DNA of 60,332 nucleotides from Candidatus Thorarchaeota archaeon (GTDB lineage Archaea; Asgardarchaeota; Thorarchaeia; Thorarchaeales; Thorarchaeaceae), in contig RDOF01000017.1 of the NCBI GenBank assembly GCA_011365025.1, positions 1 to 60,332 of the forward strand, written 5' to 3'. Positions 1 to 11,200 of this stretch are shown in pieces (position 1 is the stretch's first letter; every line of letters begins with the position of its first letter). The notes beneath the pieces were generated by a model. The model worked only from the letters and a program-made list of their open reading frames with translations, had not been told where the DNA came from and searched no databases. The translations under genes and the position numbers were made by a program.

Positions 1-1240
1 CACTAGCTTCCATTGCTGGCATGCTGGGCCGCTCACTCGCGAACCACAGGTCAACGATTGTGTTTAACAGGTCCGATATCCCTTGGCCTGTAACGCTTGA
101 AGTTTCAAGAAACATAAGTGGATGAGACCCCGTCGTGCCAGATAGCTGCTTGGCTATTCTCTGGCAAAAAGCCTCACCCTCGGTGGCTGTAACAGGTTCT
201 TCAAACACATCATCTTCCTCATGCACAGGGTAATCCCTAAGATCAGTCTTGTTTCCAACAATGACAACTGGTGGAGGCACTAGAAATGTATTGGTAAGCT
301 CTTTAATCCAAAACTCGAGGCTGTCAAAGCTCCATCTGTCAGCCACCGAGTAAACTATGACGGCTACTCCTGCTCCTGTGAAGAACTCAAGTCTAGGTAT
401 ATTCTCTCTTTGGGCCATTTCGAAACTCCAAACTTCCAAGTTGACAAGGGCATCATCATGGGCAATACTGTCTCGATAGACTGCACTAGTATGAGGAGAA
501 GCATCATCCAGAGAAGCATCCTTTCCTTGTTTGAGATTGCATTCGAAGAGAATGCTCTTTACCCCAACCTGCTGCTCACCAAGGAAAAGAACTTTCAAAT
601 CGTGAGACTTGCCGGTGAACTCATAAACTTGCTCTTCCTGAGCTGTTACTTCATCGAGCGACTCCATTTCGCTAGTATCATCCCAGATGAATCGCTTTTT
701 CTGTGGCCCCTCATCCTCAGAACAACTCGTGCGAGGCGTAGGTGTATTCACAGGAAGATTCTCCCAATGGAAGCTATAGATAAGCTCGACAGCCTCCTCA
801 CTCTGAGGCACAGCTTTAGCTAGGTTCTCAGGTTTTAGCCCAACAGATACAGGCATTGCATCTTCAGTTGCAGGTGTAATTACCGTAACATACTTCTTGA
901 GTTCCTCGGTGATTTCGGCGCTTCCAAGCGGCGAGAGATACTCATCCCTCAAGGAGTCAAGCGTGTTCAGAGCTCTGCTTAGTTCCAATATGTCCTCCTT
1001 TGTCAGATCGTCTTCAAGCGGAAATATTTCAACCTCTGGCAGGCCAAGTCTTCTTATGATGAATTTCAGGATAGTAGTTGGAGTGTTGTATCCCCTCAGA
1101 TAGGCGAATCGCTGGAGTTCCTCTAAGACCTCATTGAATGCACGTCCAGCATACTTGATACGTTTAACAACACCTTGATCGACGACGTATATTCTACTGG
1201 TCTTGAGACTTATGTCCATGGTAGTTCCAGGGACTTTCAT
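1..1240 (-). CDS. Ras-like small-GTPase-fold protein with degenerate nucleotide site, C-terminus outside window
   Basis: An open frame of 413 codons runs off the left edge, so the C-terminus is missing. Residues 1-215 match no family I know. From about residue 216 the order of elements is that of a Ras/Rab-type GTPase: strand plus P-loop region (GEQQVGVKS, from residue 221), a switch II region, the guanine-specificity motif VGNKTDL, and an ETSSVTG element in the place of the SAK motif. The P-loop is abnormal: valine occupies the lysine position and lysine follows one residue later. The usual WDTAGQE of switch II reads WSFEMAQRE, so the DxxG magnesium/gamma-phosphate motif is gone. Binding or hydrolysis of GTP is therefore doubtful, and a pseudo-GTPase scaffold role is inferred. 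The ATG at 1240 lies just downstream of a TATA-like box, giving a very short leader. An in-frame ATG at 1219 is an alternative start. Confidence 0.8.
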   Translation of the reverse strand, partial: MKVPGTTMDISLKTSRIYVVDQGVVKRIKYAGRAFNEVLEELQRFAYLRGYNTPTTILKFIIRRLGLPEVEIFPLEDDLTKEDILELSRALNTLDSLRDEYLSPLGSAEITEELKKYVTVITPATEDAMPVSVGLKPENLAKAVPQSEEAVELIYSFHWENLPVNTPTPRTSCSEDEGPQKKRFIWDDTSEMESLDEVTAQEEQVYEFTGKSHDLKVLFLGEQQVGVKSILFECNLKQGKDASLDDASPHTSAVYRDSIAHDDALVNLEVWSFEMAQRENIPRLEFFTGAGVAVIVYSVADRWSFDSLEFWIKELTNTFLVPPPVVIVGNKTDLRDYPVHEEDDVFEEPVTATEGEAFCQRIAKQLSGTTGSHPLMFLETSSVTGQGISDLLNTIVDLWFASERPSMPAMEAS

Positions 1241-1268
1241 AGGGACCACACCACGCAGAATATTATCT

Positions 1269-1281
1269 GGTTTTATATACT
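1269..1281 (-). promoter_or_regulatory. TATA-like promoter core for the left-edge GTPase-like gene
   Basis: On the minus strand this reads AGTATATAAAACC, an archaeal TATA-type element. It lies about 30 bases before the ATG at 1240, which predicts a leader of roughly ten bases. It is embedded in a very AT-rich stretch (about 1263-1320). The remainder of the 1241-1498 gap holds no gene that I can support. Confidence 0.5.
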
Positions 1282-1498
1282 ATGTTTATATTATTGATAT
1301 TTATATATATTAATTCATCGCATGCTTTCATAACCAGGCAAGTCACCTGCCCATCACCCTAAAATATCGATTTTTAGACCACATGACTCTGAGTGGACGG
1401 CATTCTTTCCAAGACCAATGTCGGCATAATTGAAATAAGTCTTGTAGGAGCACCCATCTTAACGTAGACGTTGCTGCGCGTCGGAGTGAATAGTAATC

Positions 1499-2125
1499 TT
1501 GATACATCTCAAGGCGAAACTAGTAGATGGAAGAACAGAAAGCATACCGATAGGGTTTAGCCAAACAACCATTGATTTGTCGGAACGGTCCATCATGGCA
1601 ATCGACCTAAGCAATCTGGATCGCATTGAAGGAATTGAGGAACTGAAGCTGACTGCTAACAGGTTGATGGCAGTAGACCTGAATGCTCTTGCGTTTTGTC
1701 CGTCAATACGAAAATTAAAAATTGACTCCAATAGTATACGAGTCATCGATTTAGCTCCAATACGCTATTGTAGCAACCTAGAGCATTTGAATATTGGAAG
1801 CAATGAGCTAATTCGAGTAGACCTTGAGCCTTTATCGGATTGCCAGAGGCTCAAGACACTAGACCTACAGAACAATCATCTATCCTCCATGAATTTGGAG
1901 CCCCTCTCCCGTTGCGCGCGACTTGAGCAGCTGAATCTTCTAGGAAACAAACTCATGCGCCTTGACATAAGTGCTCTATTTTCCTGCGCGTCACTCTCTG
2001 ATTTGTTGGTGCCTGATGAAGCAAAACTCATTTCATGGGCGCGGCCCCAGATTGAGATACTGAATCCTCCTGCACTCAACTCTCTGATTGAAAAGGGACG
2101 AATAGAATTCATCCCTGAGAACTGA
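1499..2125 (+). CDS. Leucine-rich-repeat protein, 24-residue period
   Basis: A 208-residue protein made mostly of tandem leucine-rich repeats of 24 residues. Each unit has a Cys near its start, then LxxLxhxxNxL and DLxPL. The units begin near LDRIEG, AFCPSI, RYCSNL, SDCQRL, SRCARL and FSCASL, giving five clear repeats and a decaying sixth that acts as a cap. No signal peptide or membrane segment is visible, so it is probably cytoplasmic and likely binds a protein partner. LRR proteins are common among Asgard archaea, often near GTPases; here a GTPase-like gene is divergent just upstream. The start is TTG, with a GGAG at 1483-1486 twelve bases before it. No ATG fits the repeat frame upstream. 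The partner cannot be read from the sequence. Confidence 0.8.
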   Translation: MIHLKAKLVDGRTESIPIGFSQTTIDLSERSIMAIDLSNLDRIEGIEELKLTANRLMAVDLNALAFCPSIRKLKIDSNSIRVIDLAPIRYCSNLEHLNIGSNELIRVDLEPLSDCQRLKTLDLQNNHLSSMNLEPLSRCARLEQLNLLGNKLMRLDISALFSCASLSDLLVPDEAKLISWARPQIEILNPPALNSLIEKGRIEFIPEN

Positions 2126-2154
2126 GCAAGAATCGGGCATCGCATCAGTATATT

Positions 2155-2205
2155 ATCCCATATTATTATGTAATACTTATTAATTATATTAAGTAGATGT
2201 ACAAG
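2155..2205 (+). promoter_or_regulatory. AT-rich promoter region of the giant surface-protein operon
   Basis: A run of almost pure A/T containing several TATA-like candidates (for example TTAATTATATTAAG near 2180) lies 75-120 bases before the ATG at 2276. The start codon itself is preceded by GGGAGATG at 2263-2270. The exact TATA box cannot be chosen among the candidates. No other promoter-like region precedes the second giant gene, so this element probably drives about 27.5 kb. Confidence 0.4.
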
Positions 2206-2275
2206 AATATCTTATTTCTAATTGCTCTAAGTTCATTCTGACTCCAATTGGTGTTAATTCGCGGGAGATGTTACC

Positions 2276-5200
2276 ATGCGTAAGCCAGTAGCGGCCATAA
2301 TCATCTGTGTGATTTTTCTCCTCCCATCGTCGGGGGCGCCCGAATCTAGCCTGCCAGCTGTATTTCAAGAAAGGGTTGTGAAATCGAATTCGGAGTTTGA
2401 GGCTGCTAACTGGTTGGACGAATCATCTGGTACAGGAATGCCACGGCAAGTTGACTTCCAGGGAATGGCTGTGTCGAGTGGGACATCTGTGATAGACGCA
2501 ACACATCCGGGCTATATTGGGAGTAATCCGCCACCAGGTTGGAGTTCCAAAGAGCTTGAGGGACAGCTTGAACATCTCTCATTGTGGGTGGATGATATAC
2601 TAACCAATCCGAATCTTGATGCATATCACGAAGAGCGCTGGTTTATGATAAGCAATCCGGAGTATAATAGCGACTCCTTCTATATCCCTACTGGTTGGAC
2701 CTTTGTTAAGAATGACGCACTTCCTAGTGGGACTCAACATCCTCAACACGGATACTTCGAGATTAATGGCGTAAGCGGATATGGATATGATGCGACCATG
2801 GGTTGGAGGTTCGATGCCAACTTAGATAGTGGTGCTACTCTCAACCCCAACAATGGGATCTATATAAGTCAGCAAGTTTCTGCACCCTGGAGAAGCATCT
2901 ATTCGGCCGAAATCACGTTCCGTTACTACGTTTCAAGCACATCCACCCTGAACGATCAAGTGTACATTTTCACTAGCCTCGAGGGGCATGTAACGAAGCA
3001 TCATGTGTTCGATATTGAAACCCAAATGGACACATGGCTTCAAGTCACTGCCACGGTGCCTTCGTCATTCTTTGAAACCCTGGGTGCAATGGATTCATTG
3101 CTTTTCAACATCGGTCTTGGAACAGATATCAATGGCAACCCCGACACGGCTGACCACGAGGTGTACGTTGACGAGGTTGGACTGAAGCTTCTGGTGCGCC
3201 CCTTTCCGGAGCAGATAGATCTTCTTGCAAATGGTGCTCGTGTAACTGGCTCGACCCAAGGCAGTGTGAGTCCATATGTTCCCGATGGAAGCAATAGAGA
3301 CTGCTATAGCTGGATTGGCGGAGGGGGTGTGGACCTCAATGGATATGGCGATAATGGATGGCTGGAAGTGGGTGGAGACGTACCTGATTATCCCGATTGG
3401 AGTACAGCTACCGCATATCAGGTTGGGCTTTCGTTTCCATTATATGTGCCGCAGGGCTCCATGATTACCTCAGCCACATTGCAGGTGGAAACTCCCAGTG
3501 ACTCTACAGGTTTCCCCGGCATGCGAATTTACATTGCGGACGAGGAGAATATTCCGGCATTCACGAATGGTTTGCCTTCGTTGCCTGATAGATTTGACTG
3601 GGTGAACACGAGCATCTACTGGCGACCCACTACATGGATAGCAAATGGTAGGTACACTTCGCCCGATCTATCGGCACTCCTACAGAGAGTGGTTTCGCGG
3701 CCTGGCTGGCAAAGCGGCAATTTCATTTGCGTGATGATTGATTATGCATATTCGAATCAGGACTATTGTTACAACCAGATAAAAGGCTCAACAGGCTTTT
3801 CTCAGGGAGATCTAGCAAGAATCTTTGTAGATTTCACTGCACCTGACGCCGGAGATGTCATACCAAGTTTCCGATACAACAAGAAAATAGTGATTGACCA
3901 TACGCAAGTTGTTTCTGACCTACAGGGCTTTCCTGTGCTACTGGACATTTGGGATGAAGACCTGCATCTGGAGTCGCAAACTGATGGTGATGATATTGCA
4001 TTCCTCTGTAATGGCCAGGTAATTCCGCACGAAATCGATTCTTACAACAAGCTGGGCAATGGCACACATGCACATCTGACTGCTTGGGTGAAAGTGCCCT
4101 ATCTCTCTTCTGTCCAAGATACAACAATAATCATGGTCTATGGTGATGACGACCTCGGAAAGCAAGAGAATCCATCTGAAGTATGGGACTCGGATTTCTC
4201 TGCAGTCTGGCATCTAGGGGAAAATCCGGCGCAACCCCAGTGGAGCTCAACCTACGCAGACTACTTACCTCATCAACCTCAGATTTTGGATGCTACTTCC
4301 CCGAGGAATGACGGCACTTCGTATGGAACGATGACGTCCGGCGATCTTGTTCAGGGAGTAGTCGGAGGGGCAATTGACCTTGAAGGAACAGACGACTACC
4401 TTGACTTTGGAAATCCGGCGGAACTACAGATGTCTGGTGCATTTACGGTTGAGGCGTGGTTCTATGCTGGCTACATAGACAATGACTACCTTGTGGTCAA
4501 GTCTGGGGAATCCAATTATCGAGGATGGGATATCAGCTTTGATGATGATCCAAGCATCAGTCCCGCAGGCTGGGTCATGTTCAGATGGAGTCCTGATGGA
4601 GTAAACACAAATGTCGTGGGATATGAACGAGTTGAAACTGGTCAGTGGTATCATGTCGTAGGTGTGTTTAATCCGTCGCAATACACCAAATTCTATTTGA
4701 ATGGCGAATTGGTTGATGAGGTAACCACTGGGATACCTGCATCATCTTACAACCCAAATCGGCCAGTGAGAATTGGCCGAAGGTCCGACACTACCGGTGC
4801 AACGTCCTATTTCGATGGAGTGGTTGACGAAGTTCGTGTTTCAGCAGTCGCCAGGTCAGATGCTTGGATTATGACGCAGTATAACAACCAGAGAAATCCA
4901 GGTCAATTTGTCACTGTTGGCGAGGAAGATTCGAATTTCAGGTATGAAAAAGACATCATCATCAATCATAACAAGGTGACTTCTGACCTCTATGGATTCC
5001 CCGTCCTGATTGACATTTTCGACGCGGATTTGCGGGTAGATGTACAGGGTGATGGCGATGACATCATGTTCACTTCAAATGGTAGAAACATCCCGCATGA
5101 AATAGAATTATTCGACCAACAGTATAACTCCACTCATGCTCATTTAGTCGCCTGGGTCAAAGCTGACCTCTCGTCCACATCTGATACCGTTCTGTCGATG

Positions 5201-8200
5201 TATTATGGCAATCCACTGATGGGAAGTCAAGAGAACCCGGATGAAGTCTGGCGCTCAAACTATGCAGGAGTCTGGCATTTCGGCGAATCCAGCGGCAACG
5301 CCCATGATTCCTCACCCTTCGGTCAATCTGGTGTAGTCAGCGGAGGAGTTGCGCAGAGCCAACCAGGTGTTGTAGGAAAATGCTACGAATTCGATGGTGT
5401 AGACGGGAATGTGCTCTTTGGGGACCCTGGCAATGGCCATCTTGACTTCGGTGTCAACGCCTTCTCCTATGGCCTGTGGATTCGTTTTGACCAGAGTACA
5501 GATGACTACCAGCTCCCGCTATTCAAGGGAGGCACAACGACATCTGAAGCTGGATATGAGTTTGAAACAAATCAGGCTTGCACAGATGCAAAAGCCGAAG
5601 TTGCAGATGGAGGTACTCAGGTGATATCCAGTGCAACTTCTGTCACGTTTGGCCAATGGATGTATTTGGTTGCGGTTGTTGACCCATCCACAAACACCCT
5701 TCGATTGTATACAAATGGAGCTCAAACGGGAGCTGCCCAAGACATTAGTTCTCTAACAGACGTCAGCAACTCCCTGAACTTCCAAGCATCACCTCTCTCA
5801 TATCCAGTGTATGGAGCTATTGACGAGATTCGGATATTGAGTGTGGCGCCCACGGCAGATTGGATTCTTACAGAGTATGAGAATCAGTACAACCCGTCTA
5901 GCTTCATCTCCTTGGGTACGGAACGGGAAATCATACCTATGAGTGAAGGGCCAAGTGGATTCATGTACAAGAAGGATATTACAGTTGACCACAACAAGGT
6001 GGACTCCGATCTATACAGTTTTCCGTTGCTTGTGGAGTTGTATGACTCTGATCTTCGTACTCATGTTCAGGCTGATGGTGACGATATCATCTTCGTAAAA
6101 GATGGATGGATGCTTCCTCATGAGATTGAGCTATTTGACCAATCATACAATTCCTCGCATGCTCATCTAATTGCGTGGGTAAGAACTGATCTGTCCGCTC
6201 TATTAGATACCATCATATCAATGTACTATGGCAGTCCAGAATCAGAAAACCAGGAGAACCCAACAGAAGTTTGGGGCACCTCATTTGCTGCTGTTTGGCA
6301 CCTCAGTGAAGACCCAGCCGGCGCAGTCCTCGATAGTACCATGAATGGCAATGATGGTGTAGGTCAGCCTATTGGCTCCGAACCGACACTTCAGTCAGGT
6401 ATAATAGACGGATGTGCGGAATTCTACGGCGCAGCCACTAATGACCGAATCGAAGCTCCTCATTCTTCATCGCTGGTAATCGATTCAGATGTAACTGTTG
6501 AAGTATGGGTGCGCACAGACAATACAGATGGCAGCTCGGATGCCATTGTGGCAAAATGGGGGGATGTGGGTCATAGAAATTACTGGCTGGGCAAACTTGA
6601 TGATTCGACACTCGCTTTCTTCGTTGACGACACTCAGAATGTGACTGCTCCGCTTAGCCTTGTGAATGATGGCTTTTGGCATCATGTCGTCGGCGTAGCA
6701 AGAGCCGCCAGCGGAGTTCTGCTTTTATATGTAGATGGAATTGAGCAGGGTTACGCCCCGTATAGCGGCGTCACCCAGACTGGAACATCAGTGATTCAGA
6801 TTGGAAACAACCCTGGTTCGGATGGGTTTATCCAAGAGTGGGATGGTCGCATAGATGAAATTCGCGTGTCAAGGTCTTGCAGAAGCGCGAGCTGGATTCT
6901 CACCGAATTCAACAACCAGCAAAACCCAGCTGCATTCTATGCGGTGGGTGATGAGGGGCTACTTCTTGACTTCGCGTTCAAAAAGGAAATCGTTGTTGAC
7001 CACACGAAGGTCGATGCCAATCTGGAGAATTTTCCCCTTCTTGTCGACATATTCGATGCGGACTTAAAGACAAAGTGTCAAAATGACGGAGATGATATAA
7101 TCTTCAAATCCGGAGATGCAGCGCTTCCTCATGAATTGGAACTGTTCGAACCGAACTACAACTCCACTCATGCGCATCTTGTTGCTTGGGTAAAGGTGGA
7201 TCTCTCATCCACGGCCGATACTACAATAACGATGTATTATGGCAGCTCCGAGGCCTCAAACCAAGAGAATCCAGAAATGGTCTGGGACACGGGCTATGTG
7301 GGCGTTTGGCATTTCTCAGAGAGCACTGGAGGAACTGATGCAATAGAAGATTCAACATTCTATCAGAATCATGGGACTGATACAGGAAGTCCCTCATTTG
7401 GGTCGACGGGAGCCATTGGCAACGCCATCAGTTTCGATGGGGAGAATTACATTCTCGTTTCAAATAGCCCGAGTTTGAATTCATTTACGAATCAAATCAC
7501 GCTAGAGGCTTGGACTCGAGCTGACTCCTATGAGTGGGAGAGCTGCATCTTCGCCAAAGGAGGCGAAGATACGGGCGCGCTATCCCTATTCTATTGGCGG
7601 TCAACTGGGACAAATGATGTACGCTTCAATTTGGATGGCGTTACATCAGGATCCGTTGAAACTGGAGTCGGGGTTACCAGAAACGACTGGATGCACGTGG
7701 TCCTGACCTACGACGGGTCTGTTATTCGCGTGTATACGGATGGAGTAATGTCATACTCAAATCCGTATAGTGGGAATGTAATTAGCAACAGCCAAGACTT
7801 CTTTATCGCCTCAGAAACTGACTACGATGACAATTTCCTAGGTCTGATTGATGAAGCCCGTATTTCCAACATAGCCAAGACCCAAGAGAGAATTCAAACC
7901 GAGTACAGGAATCAGAATGACCCGTCGAGCTTCTACTCGGTTGGAATCGAGCAACTTGGCAACTCGTCAAGTGACACAAATAGCCCTCTCGGCGCTTCAG
8001 GATTCCAATTCACGACAGACAGCGTAGCTAGCGTTCAAGTTGAGGCAACGCTTTATCTGGGGTTGAGAAGCACCGCTATGACTCTTGCAAATGATTTCAC
8101 TTTGGGAACATCATTTTCGATTGAGAATGGCACTATTGCCCTTTGGACCGCAAATGTGCTAGTATCACCGCCACCTCAGATTGATTCGGTGAGCTTCGAA

Positions 8201-11200
8201 GTTTCTTATCCAGAAGGAGATTGGTATCCGGTTTCGGTTAGGAATCCATTGACCATTGAGAAATCATTCGGCACTGATTGGACTTGTTTCAACGGGAACC
8301 TAATGGTTGGAGCATCCACGGTTGATGAGTATGGAGTGTGGAAGATTCAATTCCAAGGTAGGAATCATGTTTTTGATGCACTCATGGGACCTCTTGGAGG
8401 ACCCTATTCTTCATCGGATGAGTTCTCCATTGGAGAAGATATCGAGTTCCGAATTTGGAGTTCGGGAACAATCGGCTCAGCGACATCTCTTGAGCTGACA
8501 GACCCATCAGGGTCGACTTGGTACTCCGGTATCACGACCCTTCAAGGGCAGAGCTTTGCATTGCCATACTATCATCGAAAACCCATCACCATTAGTTCCG
8601 AAGATGTTGGTGCAGATCTCACCAACTTCCCAGTACTCATTGACATCTATGATTCCGATTTGAAAACAGATGTTCGCGCAGATGGCAGAGACATCGCGTT
8701 TGCGATTGGTGAAGAAACGCTTTCACATGAGATAGAGCTCTTCGACCAGACCTACAACGAAACACACGCTCATCTTGTTGCATGGGCAAAGGTCCCCATG
8801 CTCTCCGGTTCAATTGACACCATTCTTAGCATGTATTACGGTAATCCATTAGCACCAATAGTTTATGACTCGGGACTGGTTTGGGATGCCGGCTATCTAG
8901 GAGTTTGGCATCTATCGGAAAGCGGGACTGGAGCACTAAATGAATATCTCGACAGCAGTCAGTATAAACATCATGGGCAAGGTGGTGAAGGAAACACTTC
9001 GTTTGTGCCAACAAGAGTGACTGGAAAGATTGGAAGCGGGCAGGATTTCAACAACCTTGATGGTTACTATGATCTTATTGATTGCGGCGACAGTCCAATG
9101 TGGAATATAGACGGTTACCAGATAACTTTGGAAGCTTGGATTCAACATGACATAACTCCTAACACTCACGTTTACGGAATAATGAATCACAAGGGATGGT
9201 ACAACGGATACAGCCTCTTCATAAATTATGGCGGAGGATCAACTCTAAAGCCCACCTTCAGCCTTCCGGGAGAAACGCATCAGCTGAGGGGAGCCAATGA
9301 TGTGACGGGAGAAGCCTGGCATCATATAGTGGCAACGTATGATGGATCGCTGATGAGGATATATGTCGATGGGGTTCAAGACCCCAATGTTCTTGTGAAG
9401 ACAGACACGATATTGCCCTCTACGTACGAGCAAGGATTCTGGATTGGGCATGGAGACCAACCTAAGGACAAAGGTTGGAGCGCAGAATGGGTGGGTCAGC
9501 TTGATGAAGTTCGTATCTCTGATGCAATTCGGTCAGCAGATTGGATTCAGACCGAGTATCAGAATCAAAATGACCCGAGTGACTTCTGTTCAGTTGGAGC
9601 AGAGGAAGATGCAGGATATTTCGAATCAGAATCTATTTCACTCGATTCCTCAGCTTCAGCAGGAGTTTGGCGGGCCACAGCCAGGAACAGTAACGCTGGG
9701 ACTGGTGTGAATGACCGAGTGGGCATTTTCAGCAGGAACTTCATTGTGAAACATGCTTCATTCTTGAGTCTTGTTGCACCAGGTGATGCCATATCTGATG
9801 GAGTCTCTGCTAGGCTCATTGGTGAAGGATTGTATGTTGAGTACGAGTTGGCTGACACATTGAACTCAAATCCCATCAGCGGAGCAACAATCACAATGAA
9901 CTGGACCGTAGGCGGAACACCAACCGAAGTCCAACTTGATGATTATGGAGAGGGAGTCTACGGAAAAGCACTGAATACCACAGATTTGGCCACAGCTCAA
10001 CGTTGGCGGATAGAATTCGCTTCTAGTCACCAGTTCTACAGCACAGCGACAAGTATTCTTCTTCTTGACCTCTCACATCAGACCTATCTTACTTACGAAC
10101 CGCCATCCCCTGTAGGGTATGGTGACGATTTTGCCGTTAGAGTAACACTCAGAGACTCCTTCGACAACTTGCCGGTTGCTAATGCAGAATTCACCAGCGA
10201 TGGTACTTTAGTAGGGGAACCTATTGACTACGGCAACGGAACCTACCTCCTAACCCTGGAAAGCTCAGGTCTTTCCATTGGAACGCATTCATTTGAATTA
10301 ACAGCCACTCCAACAGATTCGTTTCTATTGAGCACCTCCATAGATGTGCAGTTCACTTATCGTTCCGTTGTGACCGAGGCCTATCCGTATAGCGATGAAC
10401 CTGCCGAGATTCCTTGGGGCGAAGACGTCACCGTGTTGATACAATGGAACGATCTTGACCATGGCGGGATTGGCATTCAAGGAGGCACCATTAGCATCCT
10501 TCCGTCGGTTTCGATTCAGACAGTAGATAATGCGAATGGACATTATACACTAACAATTGTGATGGCATCTTATGCCCCAGGAACCTACTTCTTCAACGTG
10601 ACAATTTCAAAGACCAACTATGAGGACGCAACCTTCGCGCTCGCAGTTATTGTGGTAATTCACAAGACCTCAGCAAGTGCTGATCACAGTCCGAGTACCC
10701 CAGTGGGAACAAGCACATACTTCGACATTGCATTCCTAGACATTGATAGCGCCTCGAGTACAATAGGTTTGGCCAATCTCAGTCAGGTTATACTTGATTG
10801 GGGAACCGGTTCTCAAAGCTTCACCAACTATGGCTTTTGGCTTGACACAAGCGCTTGGGCCGTAGGAATCTATGAGATTAACATCACCGTTTATTCAGCA
10901 GCTGAACCTCAATACTACTCAGATGCAACAATTTCAATTGAGCTAGAAATACGGAAACTAGGCGTTTATGTAAGTTGGGAGAATCTGGAGCCCTTCCCAA
11001 ATGGCGATGACTTCATCCTCTTTATTCATTTGAACATTAGCGAACCTGGAACATCAGTTGATGGCAATCCGATTGATGGCTTAGATCAGACATACATCGT
11101 TGCAAGAAATTCGACAGGATGGGAGTACACACTCAAAAGCTTCACAGACCTATTTGATGGGCGATACAGAATTGTCATAGATCAGAGTCTGTTTCAAGAG

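Noticed and set aside
410..823. Plus-strand open frame of 137 codons near the left edge
   Set aside because: It lies entirely antisense to the Ras-like gene, whose GTPase landmarks are in the minus-strand frame; the plus-strand translation has no recognisable features.
1359..1377. AT-rich near-palindrome around ATCGAT upstream of the LRR gene
   Set aside because: Symmetry breaks after a few bases and similar AT-rich near-palindromes are expected by chance; the position relative to a promoter is unclear.
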